Shown: piece by piece, positions 1 through 7,186 of the stretch
How positions within the stretch are numbered: the stretch's first letter is position 1
Layout of the letters: every line of letters starts with the position of its first letter
From: Nitrospinota bacterium
GTDB lineage: Bacteria > Tectomicrobia > Entotheonellia > J063
Direction of reading: 5' to 3'
Assembly (NCBI GenBank): GCA_003696125.1
Contig: RFHZ01000536.1
Span: 1 to 10,945, forward strand
Length of the DNA stretch: 10,945 nt
Program-made: the position numbers and the translations under genes
The notes under the pieces: model-generated
Databases searched by the model: none
Seen by the model: only the letters and a program-made list of their open reading frames with translations
Told to the model about the DNA's origin: nothing

Positions 1-884
1 AGCGTTCCTGCCAGCAGAGCCGAGGTGAGCATGACTATGACCACCACCCGACGCCGACCAAAGCGAACCGCCATCTCATTACCGATAACACTAGAGGGTA
101 AGGAGAGGAGCATGACGATAGCGGCCAGAGTAGGAGGACTCAGCGGCGGAGCATCCCCTGCCTGGAATTGCAGGCTGAAGGTGAGAAAGGCCACAATCCA
201 GGAACGAAAACCGAACAGCTCGAAATTGTGACAGGCATAAGCAAGGGTATACCCCATGGCCCACCGGTTGCGGAAGACTTTATAGAAATCTCGCCACAGC
301 ACCCTGGCAGAGGAAGCTGTCACAAGCTGTTGGGCAGGAAGCACCAACCAGGCCAAACCTATGGCGAGTGGTGGCCCCAGCGCGGCGATACCAAACGCCA
401 TGCGCCAGCCCTGCCAGGCAGCGATCTTGCCGGACAGGTAGAAGGAGAGGCTGGTGCCGACGCCAAAGCTGGCCGTGTAGAAGGAGACAGCGCGAGATTG
501 AGCTGCCCCTTCGATATGGTCGGTTAAGGCTTTCAGACCGGGCATATAGGTGCCGGCCAACCCGATACCGGCCAGGGTCCGTAACAGCAAGGCTGTCCAA
601 AACCCCTGGGCCAGCAGGGAGAAACCGAGGGAGGCAAGACCACTGAAAGCCATGCAGAGCAGGTAGATGCGACGAGGATCAACGCGGTCGGTCAGGCTGA
701 CCAGAAGGATGACCGCCGTCAGATAGCCGGCAAAAAAGATGGCGTTGATCCATCCGGCATCGGTATTGGAGAGGTTCCACTCGCTCATGAGTCGGGGGAG
801 GAGTGCCGGGAAGGTGGAAAATCCCAGCATTCCCAACACCTCTGCCACACACATGGCTCCGATCAGTCGTACCGGATTGAGCAT
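1..884 (-). CDS. Major facilitator superfamily (MFS) permease, C-terminus cut off by window edge
   Basis: An open minus-strand frame runs off the left edge. It gives about 294 residues of a protein that is usually near 400. The product is a polytopic inner-membrane secondary transporter. Visible signs are repeated hydrophobic helices (for example GMLGFSTFPALLP, AIFFAGYLTAVILLVSL, TALLLRTLAGIGLAGTYMPG) and an MFS motif-A-like loop, LTDRVDPRRIYLL, between helices 2 and 3. A second, similar basic loop, AVRFGRRRVVVIVML, lies near the window edge where the second half of the fold should be. The substrate cannot be told; the sequence is loosely like the cyanate/nitrate-type MFS branch (inference). 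ATG 884 is preferred because AGGTGG lies 6 nt upstream and a good promoter lies at 946-974. A second in-frame ATG at 854 is possible. No frame break was seen. Confidence 0.85.
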   Translation of the reverse strand, partial: MLNPVRLIGAMCVAEVLGMLGFSTFPALLPRLMSEWNLSNTDAGWINAIFFAGYLTAVILLVSLTDRVDPRRIYLLCMAFSGLASLGFSLLAQGFWTALLLRTLAGIGLAGTYMPGLKALTDHIEGAAQSRAVSFYTASFGVGTSLSFYLSGKIAAWQGWRMAFGIAALGPPLAIGLAWLVLPAQQLVTASSARVLWRDFYKVFRNRWAMGYTLAYACHNFELFGFRSWIVAFLTFSLQFQAGDAPPLSPPTLAAIVMLLSLPSSVIGNEMAVRFGRRRVVVIVMLTSALLAGT

Positions 885-945
885 CGGTTCCCACCTGGCT
901 GATGCCTCACGAAAACCCTTCCCCTTTCCTCAAAAACGCCGCGCC

Positions 946-974
946 ATTATGCCATACCTCCAGGGTGAGGTCAA
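946..974 (-). promoter_or_regulatory. Sigma-70-type promoter for the MFS permease
   Basis: On the minus strand TTGACC (969-974) and CATAAT (946-951) are separated by 17 bp. Each hexamer matches consensus at 5 of 6 positions, and TGG directly before the -10 box makes an extended -10 element. The predicted start of transcription leaves a leader of about 55 nt before ATG 884. Confidence 0.7.
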
Positions 975-1090
975 CGACTTTCTTTTGCACCAGACAACCT
1001 GGCTTCCGATCTGTCTCTCCGGCAATGGGCTCGCCGGTCCTTCCCTGGGACAAAACCCGGGCATACCTGGCAACGCGAGGCGGAAAGGCA

Positions 1091-1120
1091 TTGACAGGGG
1101 ACGGGGAAATCAAGTATATT
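1091..1120 (+). promoter_or_regulatory. Sigma-70-type promoter for the PHP phosphatase gene
   Basis: TTGACA (1091-1096) is a perfect -35 box. TATATT (1115-1120) follows after 18 bp and matches the -10 consensus at 5 of 6 positions. Transcription would start near 1127, about 47 nt before ATG 1174. It stands back to back with the promoter at 946-974. The 116 bp between them hold only short GC-rich inverted repeats that I could not assign to an operator. Confidence 0.7.
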
Positions 1121-1173
1121 AATAAAATATCAGAAATCGTCTCGCCCTACGTCTGGGAGCTTCTGCAGACCAA

Positions 1174-1941
1174 ATGATCGATACGCATACCCATATCCTT
1201 GCCGCGCTGGATGACGGCCCTCAAACCTGGAATCAGGCTATCGAGATGTGCTATATGGCGTACGAAGATGGGATTCGCACCATCGTGGCCACACCGCATA
1301 TTCTTCCCGGGATTTTCGTCTATCCCCCCCAGGTAATCCTGGAAAAGCTCGCCTATCTCCAGACCCTCCTCCAGGAGGAACGACTCGATATCACCCTCCT
1401 CCCCGGTGCAGAACTCCATGCTGATCCAGACCTGCTTACCAAGATCCAGAAACAACAGGTCCTCTCCCTAAACCATACCTCCTATATCTTACTGGAGTTC
1501 TCTTTCTCCCGCTTCCCTCCTCGGGTAGAGGAGTACGTTGGGACATTTATCCACCAGGGGATCACACCGATCATTGCTCATGCCGAGCGGATCAAGGAGG
1601 TGCAGGCCCATCCCCAAAAACTCTCCCCTCTGGTCCGTCGCGGCGCCCTGGTTCAGGTCACCAGCATGAGCCTCACCGGGGGTTTTGGTCCTGCTGCGCA
1701 ACGTTGCGCAGCCCTCCTCCTCCAGCATAACCTCTGCCACATCATCGCCAGTGATGCCCACTCCCTGCAACGCCGGCCCCCTTTACTAACCCCGGGGGTG
1801 GACGTCGCGGCCCAGCTCATCGGCGAAACCAGGGCACGTGCCATGGTTACCACCATCCCCCAGGCGGTGGTCAGAGGAGAAAGGGTAAAAAATCTTCTCC
1901 CCCTGCCTTCTATCCTCAGGCAAATTTCTTCTGAAAGATAG
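1174..1941 (+). CDS. PHP-domain protein-tyrosine phosphatase, CpsB/YwqE family
   Basis: A 255-residue protein, the normal length for this family. CpsB/YwqE-type enzymes are metal-dependent cytoplasmic phosphatases that dephosphorylate the tyrosine kinases controlling capsule or exopolysaccharide export. The full set of metal-binding PHP motifs is present: MIDTHTHI (His5, His7), DDGP (Asp13-Asp14), TPH (His42), GAELHAD (Glu80), AHAER (His136) and SDAH (Asp194, His196). ILLEF near residue 106 and GALVQV near 158 are also typical. ATG 1174 is chosen because MIDTHTHI begins directly at the metal site, as in relatives; the only nearby Shine-Dalgarno-like run, GGGAG at 1155-1159, is distant. No polysaccharide or tyrosine-kinase gene is visible nearby, so the partner kinase is unknown. 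It has its own promoter and no partner in an operon. Confidence 0.85.
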   Translation: MIDTHTHILAALDDGPQTWNQAIEMCYMAYEDGIRTIVATPHILPGIFVYPPQVILEKLAYLQTLLQEERLDITLLPGAELHADPDLLTKIQKQQVLSLNHTSYILLEFSFSRFPPRVEEYVGTFIHQGITPIIAHAERIKEVQAHPQKLSPLVRRGALVQVTSMSLTGGFGPAAQRCAALLLQHNLCHIIASDAHSLQRRPPLLTPGVDVAAQLIGETRARAMVTTIPQAVVRGERVKNLLPLPSILRQISSER

Positions 1942-1968
1942 CGGAAAACACCTTACGACATTTTTTAG

Positions 1969-1998
1969 TTGACATCTGCAAAGCAAGAGGAGTAGACT
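1969..1998 (+). promoter_or_regulatory. Sigma-70-type promoter for the SMP-30-like gene
   Basis: TTGACA (1969-1974) is followed after 18 bp by TAGACT (1993-1998), which matches the -10 consensus at 4 of 6 positions. Transcription would begin near 2005, exactly where the foldable leader starts. The perfect -35 and 18-bp spacing repeat the layout at 1091-1120. Confidence 0.5.
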
Positions 1999-2001
1999 GC
2001 A

Positions 2002-2050
2002 CCTGTCTTGGCCCGAACAGTATCCCCCCTGCCAGGCCGGGGATGACAGG
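2002..2050 (+). promoter_or_regulatory. Foldable 5' leader of the SMP-30-like gene
   Basis: Two nested perfect inverted repeats are visible. CCTGTC (2002-2007) pairs with GACAGG (2045-2050), and ATCCCC (2022-2027) pairs with GGGGAT (2039-2044). The two helices abut on the 3' side, with 14 unpaired bases on the 5' side. The 3' end of the outer helix overlaps the first three bases of the AGGAGG at 2048-2053, so folding could hide that ribosome binding site. It matches no riboswitch class I know. Regulatory function is inference. Confidence 0.4.
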
Positions 2051-2059
2051 AGGGAGATT

Positions 2060-2134
2060 ATGGTTTCCCCGACACGGCTGTTTATCGAGAAGGGAGGGGA
2101 AAAGCGATGGACATGGATCGGCGGAAATTCCTGA
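2060..2134 (+). CDS. Possible 24-codon leader ORF overlapping the SMP-30-like gene
   Basis: ATG 2060 follows a perfect AGGAGG (2048-2053) with 6 nt spacing, stronger than the site of the main gene. The ORF encodes MVSPTRLFIEKGGEKRW and seven more residues, and ends at TGA 2132-2134, inside the start of the main gene and in another frame. A ribosome here would pass over ATG 2107, allowing translational coupling or interference. The peptide resembles nothing I know. The support is the ribosome binding site and the overlap; it may also be a chance site. Confidence 0.35.
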   Translation: MVSPTRLFIEKGGEKRWTWIGGNS

Positions 2135-3183
2135 TCACTGCCGCGGCCTCCATAGCGGCTGTGACCTCGATGGCACCGGAGGCGTTTGCACGCAATTTCA
2201 GCCCGGAGGCGGAGCCGGTACGGTACCCGGATCCGGATATCGTGGTACTCGATGATCGCTTTAAGAAATACAAAATCGGGAACACCCCCATCCAGCGACT
2301 GTACAAGGGGACCCTATGGGCAGAAGGCCCGGCCTGGAACGGCGTTGGCCGTTATCTGCTGTGGAGCGATATCCCTAACAACGAGCAACTCCGCTGGCTG
2401 GAGGAAGACGGGCATGTCTCCCGGCGGTTCCGGTTCCCTTCGAACAACAGTAACGGGAACACCTTTGACTGGCAAGGACGGCAGATCGCCTGCGAACATG
2501 GTACCCGTCGCGTGGTACGCTATGAGTATGACGGGAGCGTCACCGTGCTGGCAGACTCTTACGGGGGAAAGCAGTTCAACGCCCCCAACGATGTGGTGGT
2601 TCATCCGGACGGCGGTATCTGGTTTACCGACCCGGGTTATGGTAGCCTCGTCCTTTACGAAGGGACCAAGGCGACGACCGGCTCTCCCCAGCCTTACCAG
2701 AAGGAAGCGATCTACCGCATCGACCCCAAGTCGGGCAAGGTGGAAAAGGTTGCAGACGACATCTATAAACCGAATGGCCTCTGCTTCTCTCCCGATTACA
2801 AGAAGCTCTACGTTGCCGACACCGGGGCTTCCCACTATCCTGATGCGCCCAAGGTCATCAAGGTATGGGATGTGGTGGATGAGAAACGGCTCAAGAACGG
2901 CAGGGTGTTTGCCTCCATGGAGTACGAAGGGAGAGCAGGCTTTGCCGACGGGATCCGGGCAGACATCGATGGGAACATCTGGGCCAGTGCCGGCTGGGTG
3001 GGTGATGGCTACGATGGGGTGCATATCTTTGCCCCCAACGGTGATCGCATCGGCCTGATCCGGCTCCCCGAAATCTGCTCCAACGTCTGTTTTGGTGGCT
3101 CCAAGCGCAATCGCCTCTTCATGACTGGTAGCCAGTCCCTGTACGCGGTCTATGTAGAGACGCAGGGGGCACATATCACCTAA
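2107..3183 (+). CDS. Tat-exported SMP-30/gluconolactonase/LRE family protein
   Basis: A 358-residue, six-bladed beta-propeller protein of the SMP-30/gluconolactonase family, whose members are metal-dependent lactonases or hydrolases. A twin-arginine signal (DRRKFLITAAAS, residues 4-15) and an AFA cleavage site at 26-28 point to folded export to the periplasm. Family metal ligands can be matched: Glu73 in EGPAW, Asn223 in KPNGLCFSPD and Asp281 in FADGIRADIDG. NDVVVHPDGGIWFTDPGYG (from Asn161) is the typical strand region. ATG 2107 is preceded by GGGAGG about 9 nt upstream; ATG 2113 would also keep the signal. Substrate is unknown: sugar lactone hydrolysis is the default family call. The gene has its own promoter, an unusual leader, and is followed by a hairpin. 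Confidence 0.85.
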   Translation: MDMDRRKFLITAAASIAAVTSMAPEAFARNFSPEAEPVRYPDPDIVVLDDRFKKYKIGNTPIQRLYKGTLWAEGPAWNGVGRYLLWSDIPNNEQLRWLEEDGHVSRRFRFPSNNSNGNTFDWQGRQIACEHGTRRVVRYEYDGSVTVLADSYGGKQFNAPNDVVVHPDGGIWFTDPGYGSLVLYEGTKATTGSPQPYQKEAIYRIDPKSGKVEKVADDIYKPNGLCFSPDYKKLYVADTGASHYPDAPKVIKVWDVVDEKRLKNGRVFASMEYEGRAGFADGIRADIDGNIWASAGWVGDGYDGVHIFAPNGDRIGLIRLPEICSNVCFGGSKRNRLFMTGSQSLYAVYVETQGAHIT

Positions 3184-3191
3184 AGAATGCC

Positions 3192-3218
3192 GAAGGGTGG
3201 GGTCTTTCCCCACCCTTC
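3192..3218. terminator. Hairpin between convergent genes, possible bidirectional terminator
   Basis: A perfect 11-bp inverted repeat, GAAGGGTGGGG (3192-3202) and CCCCACCCTTC (3208-3218), surrounds a 5-nt loop. It lies just after the stop of the SMP-30-like gene and 61 bp from the stop of glmS, which faces it. Neither strand has a clear T-run after the stem, so termination may be weak or need Rho. Confidence 0.55.
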
Positions 3219-3278
3219 CTGCAGGAAGCCGGGCTGCGCCCTGGTTATCAGGTCGAGGGAAGCAGACAGGCCTCCTTT

Positions 3279-5102
3279 TCAGGTCACGGTAACCGACTTG
3301 GCCAGGGCCCGCGGCTTATCGATACTCCTCCCCAGGGCTAAGGCCGTGTAATATGCCAGGATCTGCCCGGCGGTCAGCGCCACCACCGGTGCAACCAGGG
3401 GGGAGACGGCAGGGAGAACGATCTCAGCATCAAAGAATTTCTCCTCACTCCCATCCCCTTCCTGATGAATCCCGAGCACAAAGCCTCCTCGCGCCTTGAT
3501 CTCCTGAATACTGCTCAGGGTAAGGGCAAAGAGCTCCTTCTCCTCTGGTGGGGGGACAAAGGCAGCCGTACTGGTCGTCTCATCGATCAGGGCAATGGTT
3601 CCATGCTTCAGAAATCCTCCTGACATCCCCTCGGCATGCAGATAGGATGATTCCTTAAACTTGAGGGCAGACTCAAGCGCCACCGCACTGTACACACCGC
3701 GACCGATAAAGAACCAGTTGTGCACCTTGGCATACTCGTAGGCCGGAACCCGGACCTGCGCAGGCAGGGAAGCGATCAGATCGGTCAAAAGTGCGGGAAG
3801 GGAGGCGAGTTCCTGCTCATATTGCTCCTTCATCCTGGCCTCCAATTTCCCCTCCAGCACCGCCAGCTCAAGGGCCACACGCAGCAGAATGATCACCTGC
3901 GAGACGGTCGATTTGGTGCTCAACACACAGATCTCTGGTCCTGCTCCCTGCAAGATGGCCTGATCGACCTCCCGGACCATGGAGGAGCTGGGCACGTTGA
4001 CCACCGCTGCTGTCGTCGCTCCTCTCTCCTTGGCATAACGTAACGCCCGCAGGGTATCGATGGTCTCCCCTGACTGGGAAACGGCAATGACCGTACTCCC
4101 CCTCCCCACCTGGGCCAGGAAGGGGAACTCGTCAGAGCTGAGGGCGGGAATATAACGATCGGCTAAGCGGGCAAAGTAGTGCTGGGCGATTAAGGTCACG
4201 TAGAAAGCGGTACCGATACCGGTGAGGTACACGTGTGCACTCTGGGCAACGGTACGGGCAAGCCGGATAATCGCCTCATCCTCGATCTCCAGGGCCTTTT
4301 GCACCACTTCTGGTTCTTCGGCGATCTCTTTGAGCATGAAATGCTGGTACTTCCCTTTATCATTGATGGTATACCCCTCATCCGGCATCTGCTCGCAGGC
4401 CCGTACAACCCTCTTGCCGGTCTGCATCTGCCGAATAGTAACCCCATCCCTGCGCACCACAGCGTATTCCCCATCCTCGAGACAGATCACCTCACGTGTG
4501 TATTCCACAAAGGCATTCATGTCCGATCCCAGGTACATGTTCCCGTTCCCCACCCCGATAATAAGCGGGCTCTCCTGCCGGGCACAGAACAGCGTGTGTG
4601 GATCGTGGGTAGAGATCAGGGCCAGGGCAAAACTCCCTTCCAGCCGCGCCAGGGCCTTCCGAAAAGCGGGTTCTATCTCGCCACTCTCCCGGAAGTACTC
4701 CTCGATCAGATGGACGATCACTTCGGTATCGGTCTGGGAGAGAAACTGGTGTCCCCGTTCCTTGAGCCAGGCTTTTATCGGCCGGTAATTGTCGATGATC
4801 CCGTTATGCACCAGGGCAAAGTCGCCAGAACAGCTCAGGTGAGGATGGGCATTGGCCCGGGTCACCCCCCCATGGGTAGCCCAACGGGTATGGGCCAGTC
4901 CGATAAACCCCTCTAGCTCCTGGAACTGCTCCTTCTGCTCCACCTCCTCTACTGCTCCCACATTCTTGCGCAGATGAATGGTCCCATCAGCAATCACAGC
5001 CACCCCACAGGAGTCGTACCCCCGGTATTCCAGATTCCGCAAACCGGTCAGTAACTGGGGTACAACATTCGTTTTTCCGATCACACCACAGATTCCACAC
5101 AT
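3279..5102 (-). CDS. glmS: Glutamine--fructose-6-phosphate aminotransferase (isomerizing)
   Basis: GlmS makes glucosamine-6-phosphate from fructose-6-phosphate and glutamine, the first step to UDP-GlcNAc for peptidoglycan and lipopolysaccharide. The start is ATG 5102, not the ATG 16 codons upstream: the enzyme needs Cys directly after Met (MCGICGVIG) as the glutaminase nucleophile, and AAGGAG lies upstream. This gives 607 residues, close to E. coli's 609. The N-terminal glutaminase has HTRWATHG and VHNGIIDNY. Two SIS domains follow, with SQSGET, an STKS loop, the ALKFKES segment (Lys and Glu of the isomerase site), KHGTIALI (His) and the C-terminal AKSVTV (Lys). Odd points: GTS of the first SIS domain is GTA, and the usual GELKHG is GFLKHG. 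The enzyme is cytoplasmic. No glmS ribozyme was recognised upstream. Confidence 0.95.
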   Translation of the reverse strand: MCGICGVIGKTNVVPQLLTGLRNLEYRGYDSCGVAVIADGTIHLRKNVGAVEEVEQKEQFQELEGFIGLAHTRWATHGGVTRANAHPHLSCSGDFALVHNGIIDNYRPIKAWLKERGHQFLSQTDTEVIVHLIEEYFRESGEIEPAFRKALARLEGSFALALISTHDPHTLFCARQESPLIIGVGNGNMYLGSDMNAFVEYTREVICLEDGEYAVVRRDGVTIRQMQTGKRVVRACEQMPDEGYTINDKGKYQHFMLKEIAEEPEVVQKALEIEDEAIIRLARTVAQSAHVYLTGIGTAFYVTLIAQHYFARLADRYIPALSSDEFPFLAQVGRGSTVIAVSQSGETIDTLRALRYAKERGATTAAVVNVPSSSMVREVDQAILQGAGPEICVLSTKSTVSQVIILLRVALELAVLEGKLEARMKEQYEQELASLPALLTDLIASLPAQVRVPAYEYAKVHNWFFIGRGVYSAVALESALKFKESSYLHAEGMSGGFLKHGTIALIDETTSTAAFVPPPEEKELFALTLSSIQEIKARGGFVLGIHQEGDGSEEKFFDAEIVLPAVSPLVAPVVALTAGQILAYYTALALGRSIDKPRALAKSVTVT

Positions 5103-5408
5103 ACACCCCTCTCCTTCTCTGCTTGCTCTCCTTACCAATAAGCTCCACATCTCTGCCCAACCGGCAGGGTATCATTATGCGGTATAGAGGGGCAAAGCAC
5201 AACAAAAGCTTGATGAAGCAGGAACTTTTCTCCTATGAAGGGCTTTAAAAGGAGAAGAGTAGAAAGGCAGAAGCTGGAGAGGAATAAATCGTTGATTTAC
5301 CGATCGATGAAAGAGGAAGCCAGGGGGAAGAGAAGATGGCAACCCCTATCTGCGCCTCTGCCCGCGCTTCCTCCCGGCAAAGAATTTGATAAAATTTACT
5401 AAACCCAT
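5103..5408. other. Intergenic region between glmS and lgt
   Basis: This stretch of about 300 bases holds the upstream region of glmS and the end of the lgt transcript. A weak minus-strand promoter is at 5174-5202. Downstream of lgt I see only short AT-rich and GC-rich inverted repeats without a T-run, so no terminator is called. AAATCGTTGATTT at 5287-5299 is a small inverted repeat. A 31-codon ORF at 5307-5402 has no ribosome binding site and was not accepted. Confidence 0.5.
5174..5202 (-). promoter_or_regulatory. Possible promoter for glmS
   Basis: On the minus strand CATAAT (5174-5179) matches the -10 consensus at 5 of 6 positions. The -35 region TTGTGC (5197-5202), 17 bp upstream, matches only its first three bases. 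Transcription would start near 5167, about 65 nt before the glmS start. Confidence 0.4.
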
Positions 5409-6284
5409 TTACCTCCGGCTCCTCTTCCGGCGCTTACGGGTCTGTTTTGCGGTTACCGGTTGGGACGCCGGGGGAGAGGTGTCGGCCACCCAGAGCCGTT
5501 TATGAAACATGATGGCCCCCACGATGAGCACGAGAAGGACACTCACGACCTGGGCGGCCCGGAGGGAGCCGAGCATCAGGCTATCGGCCCGGAAAAAGCT
5601 CACAAAAAAGCGGATAATGGAATAGAGGATCAGGTACAGGCCAAAGAGGAATCCATCCTTGGCCGGCCGGGTGCGGATCTTCCAGAGGAAGGCAAAGGCG
5701 AGTCCATCGAGGACCAGTTCGTAAAGCATGGCCGGGTGGGTAAGCTGGCCAGGAAACTGGTCCCCGGCAATGCTCCCCGGGGGGAAGACCACGCCCAGCC
5801 ATTTGGGCCAGTAGGCACGCACGATCCAGGGGAGTTGAGGTGAATCAAGGGGGAGGCCATGGGCATCACCATTCATGAAGTTGCCAAACCTCCCCAGGGT
5901 CTGGCCTAAAATGATATTGGGAGCCACCGTATCGGCCATGCGCCAGAGGGGGATCTGGTAATGACGACAGAACCAGAATCCGGCCAGAAAGCCACCGATC
6001 AGGCCACCATGAATGGCGAGTCCTCCTCGCCAGATCGCCGGGATCTGCAGCGGGTTGGCGCCATAATAATCCCAGTTGAAGACCACATAGTAGATGCGGG
6101 CCCCCACGATCCCACCCAGGACCACAAAGAGCAGGAAATCGGCCAGCCGGTCTTCGGTGAGGGGGAGTTGCTTCCTCCGGATCTCTCCCCGTAACATGAA
6201 GAGGGCCAGAAGGATGGCAATCACGTACATCAGACCGTAAAAACGGATACTGATCGGTCCGATTTCAATCAATACCGGATGCAT
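5409..6284 (-). CDS. lgt: Prolipoprotein diacylglyceryl transferase
   Basis: Lgt moves diacylglycerol from phosphatidylglycerol to the lipobox cysteine of prolipoproteins in the inner membrane. The 291-residue product is the usual length, with seven or so hydrophobic helices. Family landmarks, matched to E. coli numbering from memory: Tyr16 in FYGLMY (Tyr26), His92 in IHGGLIGG (His103), Arg132 and Asn135 in GRFGNFMNG (Arg143, Asn146), Gly143 (Gly154), HPAMLYE and Arg225 in IIRFF (Arg239). Two acidic positions differ: Asp140 replaces Glu151, and Ser229 replaces Glu243. The C-terminus is a basic cytoplasmic tail (KQTRKRRKRSRR). ATG 6284 has GGAGGAG just upstream. The stop of ccdA is 27 bp before it, so the two genes are probably one operon. 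Confidence 0.93.
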   Translation of the reverse strand: MHPVLIEIGPISIRFYGLMYVIAILLALFMLRGEIRRKQLPLTEDRLADFLLFVVLGGIVGARIYYVVFNWDYYGANPLQIPAIWRGGLAIHGGLIGGFLAGFWFCRHYQIPLWRMADTVAPNIILGQTLGRFGNFMNGDAHGLPLDSPQLPWIVRAYWPKWLGVVFPPGSIAGDQFPGQLTHPAMLYELVLDGLAFAFLWKIRTRPAKDGFLFGLYLILYSIIRFFVSFFRADSLMLGSLRAAQVVSVLLVLIVGAIMFHKRLWVADTSPPASQPVTAKQTRKRRKRSRR

Positions 6285-6311
6285 GGCTCCTCCGCCTCCT
6301 GCCTTCGCCCT

Positions 6312-7049
6312 CTAGAGACGTTTCCAGAGCCATTCTGGGGTCAACTGGAGGGCATAGGTGTTCAATATGGTCATATACCCCGTATAGAGGAGGATACCGG
6401 CCACGATGAGTACCACTCCTCCTGCCACATGTACCACCTGAATATACCGTCTAAACTGCTGAAAGAACCGTAAAAACCGGTTAAACGCCAGTGCGCTGAG
6501 AAAAAAAGGGATCCCCAACCCCAGGGAGTAAGCGCTCAAGAGGATCATCCCGCGCGAGACCTCCCCAGAGGTGCTGGCCAGGGTAAGAATAGCCCCTAAG
6601 ATCGGTCCCACACAGGGAGTCCAGCCGATGGCAAAGGAAAACCCGACCAGGAGCGAGCCGAAATAGCCAGCCGGCTTGTCCTGGAGTTGAAACTGGAAGT
6701 AGCGGGCCAGGAAAGGGATCTTAAAGACACCGGTGATATAGAGACCGAAGAAGATGACCAGAAGACCTCCCAGCTTGCGGATGAGTCCCTGGTACTGCAT
6801 CAACATGCTCCCCAGAGCGCTAAAGGATGCCCCTAAGGAGACAAAGACGATGGAAAAACCGAGGATAAAGAGGAGGGAGTGGAGTATCACCTTAGGGCGA
6901 TTCTGGGGGCTTTTCCCTTGAAAATCCTCCAGGGACATGCCGGTGATAAAGGAGAGATAGGAGGGGAATAAAGGGAGAACACAGGGGGAGAGGAAAGAGA
7001 AGAGCCCTGCACTCATGGCCACCAGTAGCGAGAGATTCACAGAGGACAT
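6312..7049 (-). CDS. ccdA: CcdA-type thiol-disulfide transmembrane transporter (cytochrome c biogenesis/DsbD family)
   Basis: A 245-residue inner-membrane protein with about six helices, the CcdA length, lacking the periplasmic domains of DsbD. CcdA carries reducing equivalents from cytoplasmic thioredoxin to periplasmic thiol proteins, often for cytochrome c maturation. The two redox cysteines sit in their conserved settings: Cys23 in LSPCVLPLFPSYLSF and Cys146 in GWTPCVGPILGA. ATG 7049 is preceded by AAGGAA. A minus-strand TATTAT at 7098-7103 could be a -10 box, but no good -35 fits it. The gene is followed closely by lgt. No thioredoxin-like partner or cytochrome gene is visible, so the target proteins are unknown. 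Confidence 0.9.
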   Translation of the reverse strand: MSSVNLSLLVAMSAGLFSFLSPCVLPLFPSYLSFITGMSLEDFQGKSPQNRPKVILHSLLFILGFSIVFVSLGASFSALGSMLMQYQGLIRKLGGLLVIFFGLYITGVFKIPFLARYFQFQLQDKPAGYFGSLLVGFSFAIGWTPCVGPILGAILTLASTSGEVSRGMILLSAYSLGLGIPFFLSALAFNRFLRFFQQFRRYIQVVHVAGGVVLIVAGILLYTGYMTILNTYALQLTPEWLWKRL

Positions 7050-7127
7050 GATCTATTCCTTCTTGCTGGCTGATACATTCCTATTTTCTGTTCCACAATA
7101 ATAGTGTACCCATATCTCGTCGTTTTT

Positions 7128-7154
7128 GGGAGAAAAAACCCCCTTTTTCCTCCC
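7128..7154. terminator. AT-rich inverted repeat between ccdA and the 414-codon gene
   Basis: GGGAG and an A-run (7128-7138) can pair with a T-run and CTCCC (7144-7154) around a CCCCC loop, with one mismatch or bulge. It lies 33 bp after the stop of the upstream gene on the minus strand and could end its transcript. The T-run lies within the stem rather than after it, so the call is weak. Confidence 0.25.
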
Positions 7155-7186
7155 TTTATTCCCCAGGGGTAAAAAGCCTCCTCTCC

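Noticed and set aside
1010-1075. GC-rich inverted repeats (such as CCGGC with GCCGG) between divergent promoters, considered as an operator or riboswitch
   Set aside because: Arms are short with a 9-nt loop and no second copy; at this GC content such repeats occur by chance.
907-1113. A 68-codon minus-strand ORF upstream of the MFS permease
   Set aside because: It spans the strong promoter of the permease and shows no ribosome binding site or known motif.
2314-3213. Long minus-strand ORF (299 codons) opposite the SMP-30-like gene
   Set aside because: It mirrors a well-supported gene with a Tat signal and family motifs, and its product has no recognisable domain or ribosome binding site; GC-rich third positions make such antisense frames common.
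5103-5150. A 16-codon upstream extension of glmS starting at ATG 5150
   Set aside because: GlmS needs Cys as the second residue for glutaminase activity; MCGIC begins at 5102 with AAGGAG upstream.
5307-5402. A 31-codon plus-strand ORF between glmS and lgt
   Set aside because: It has no ribosome binding site or promoter, and its composition is unremarkable.
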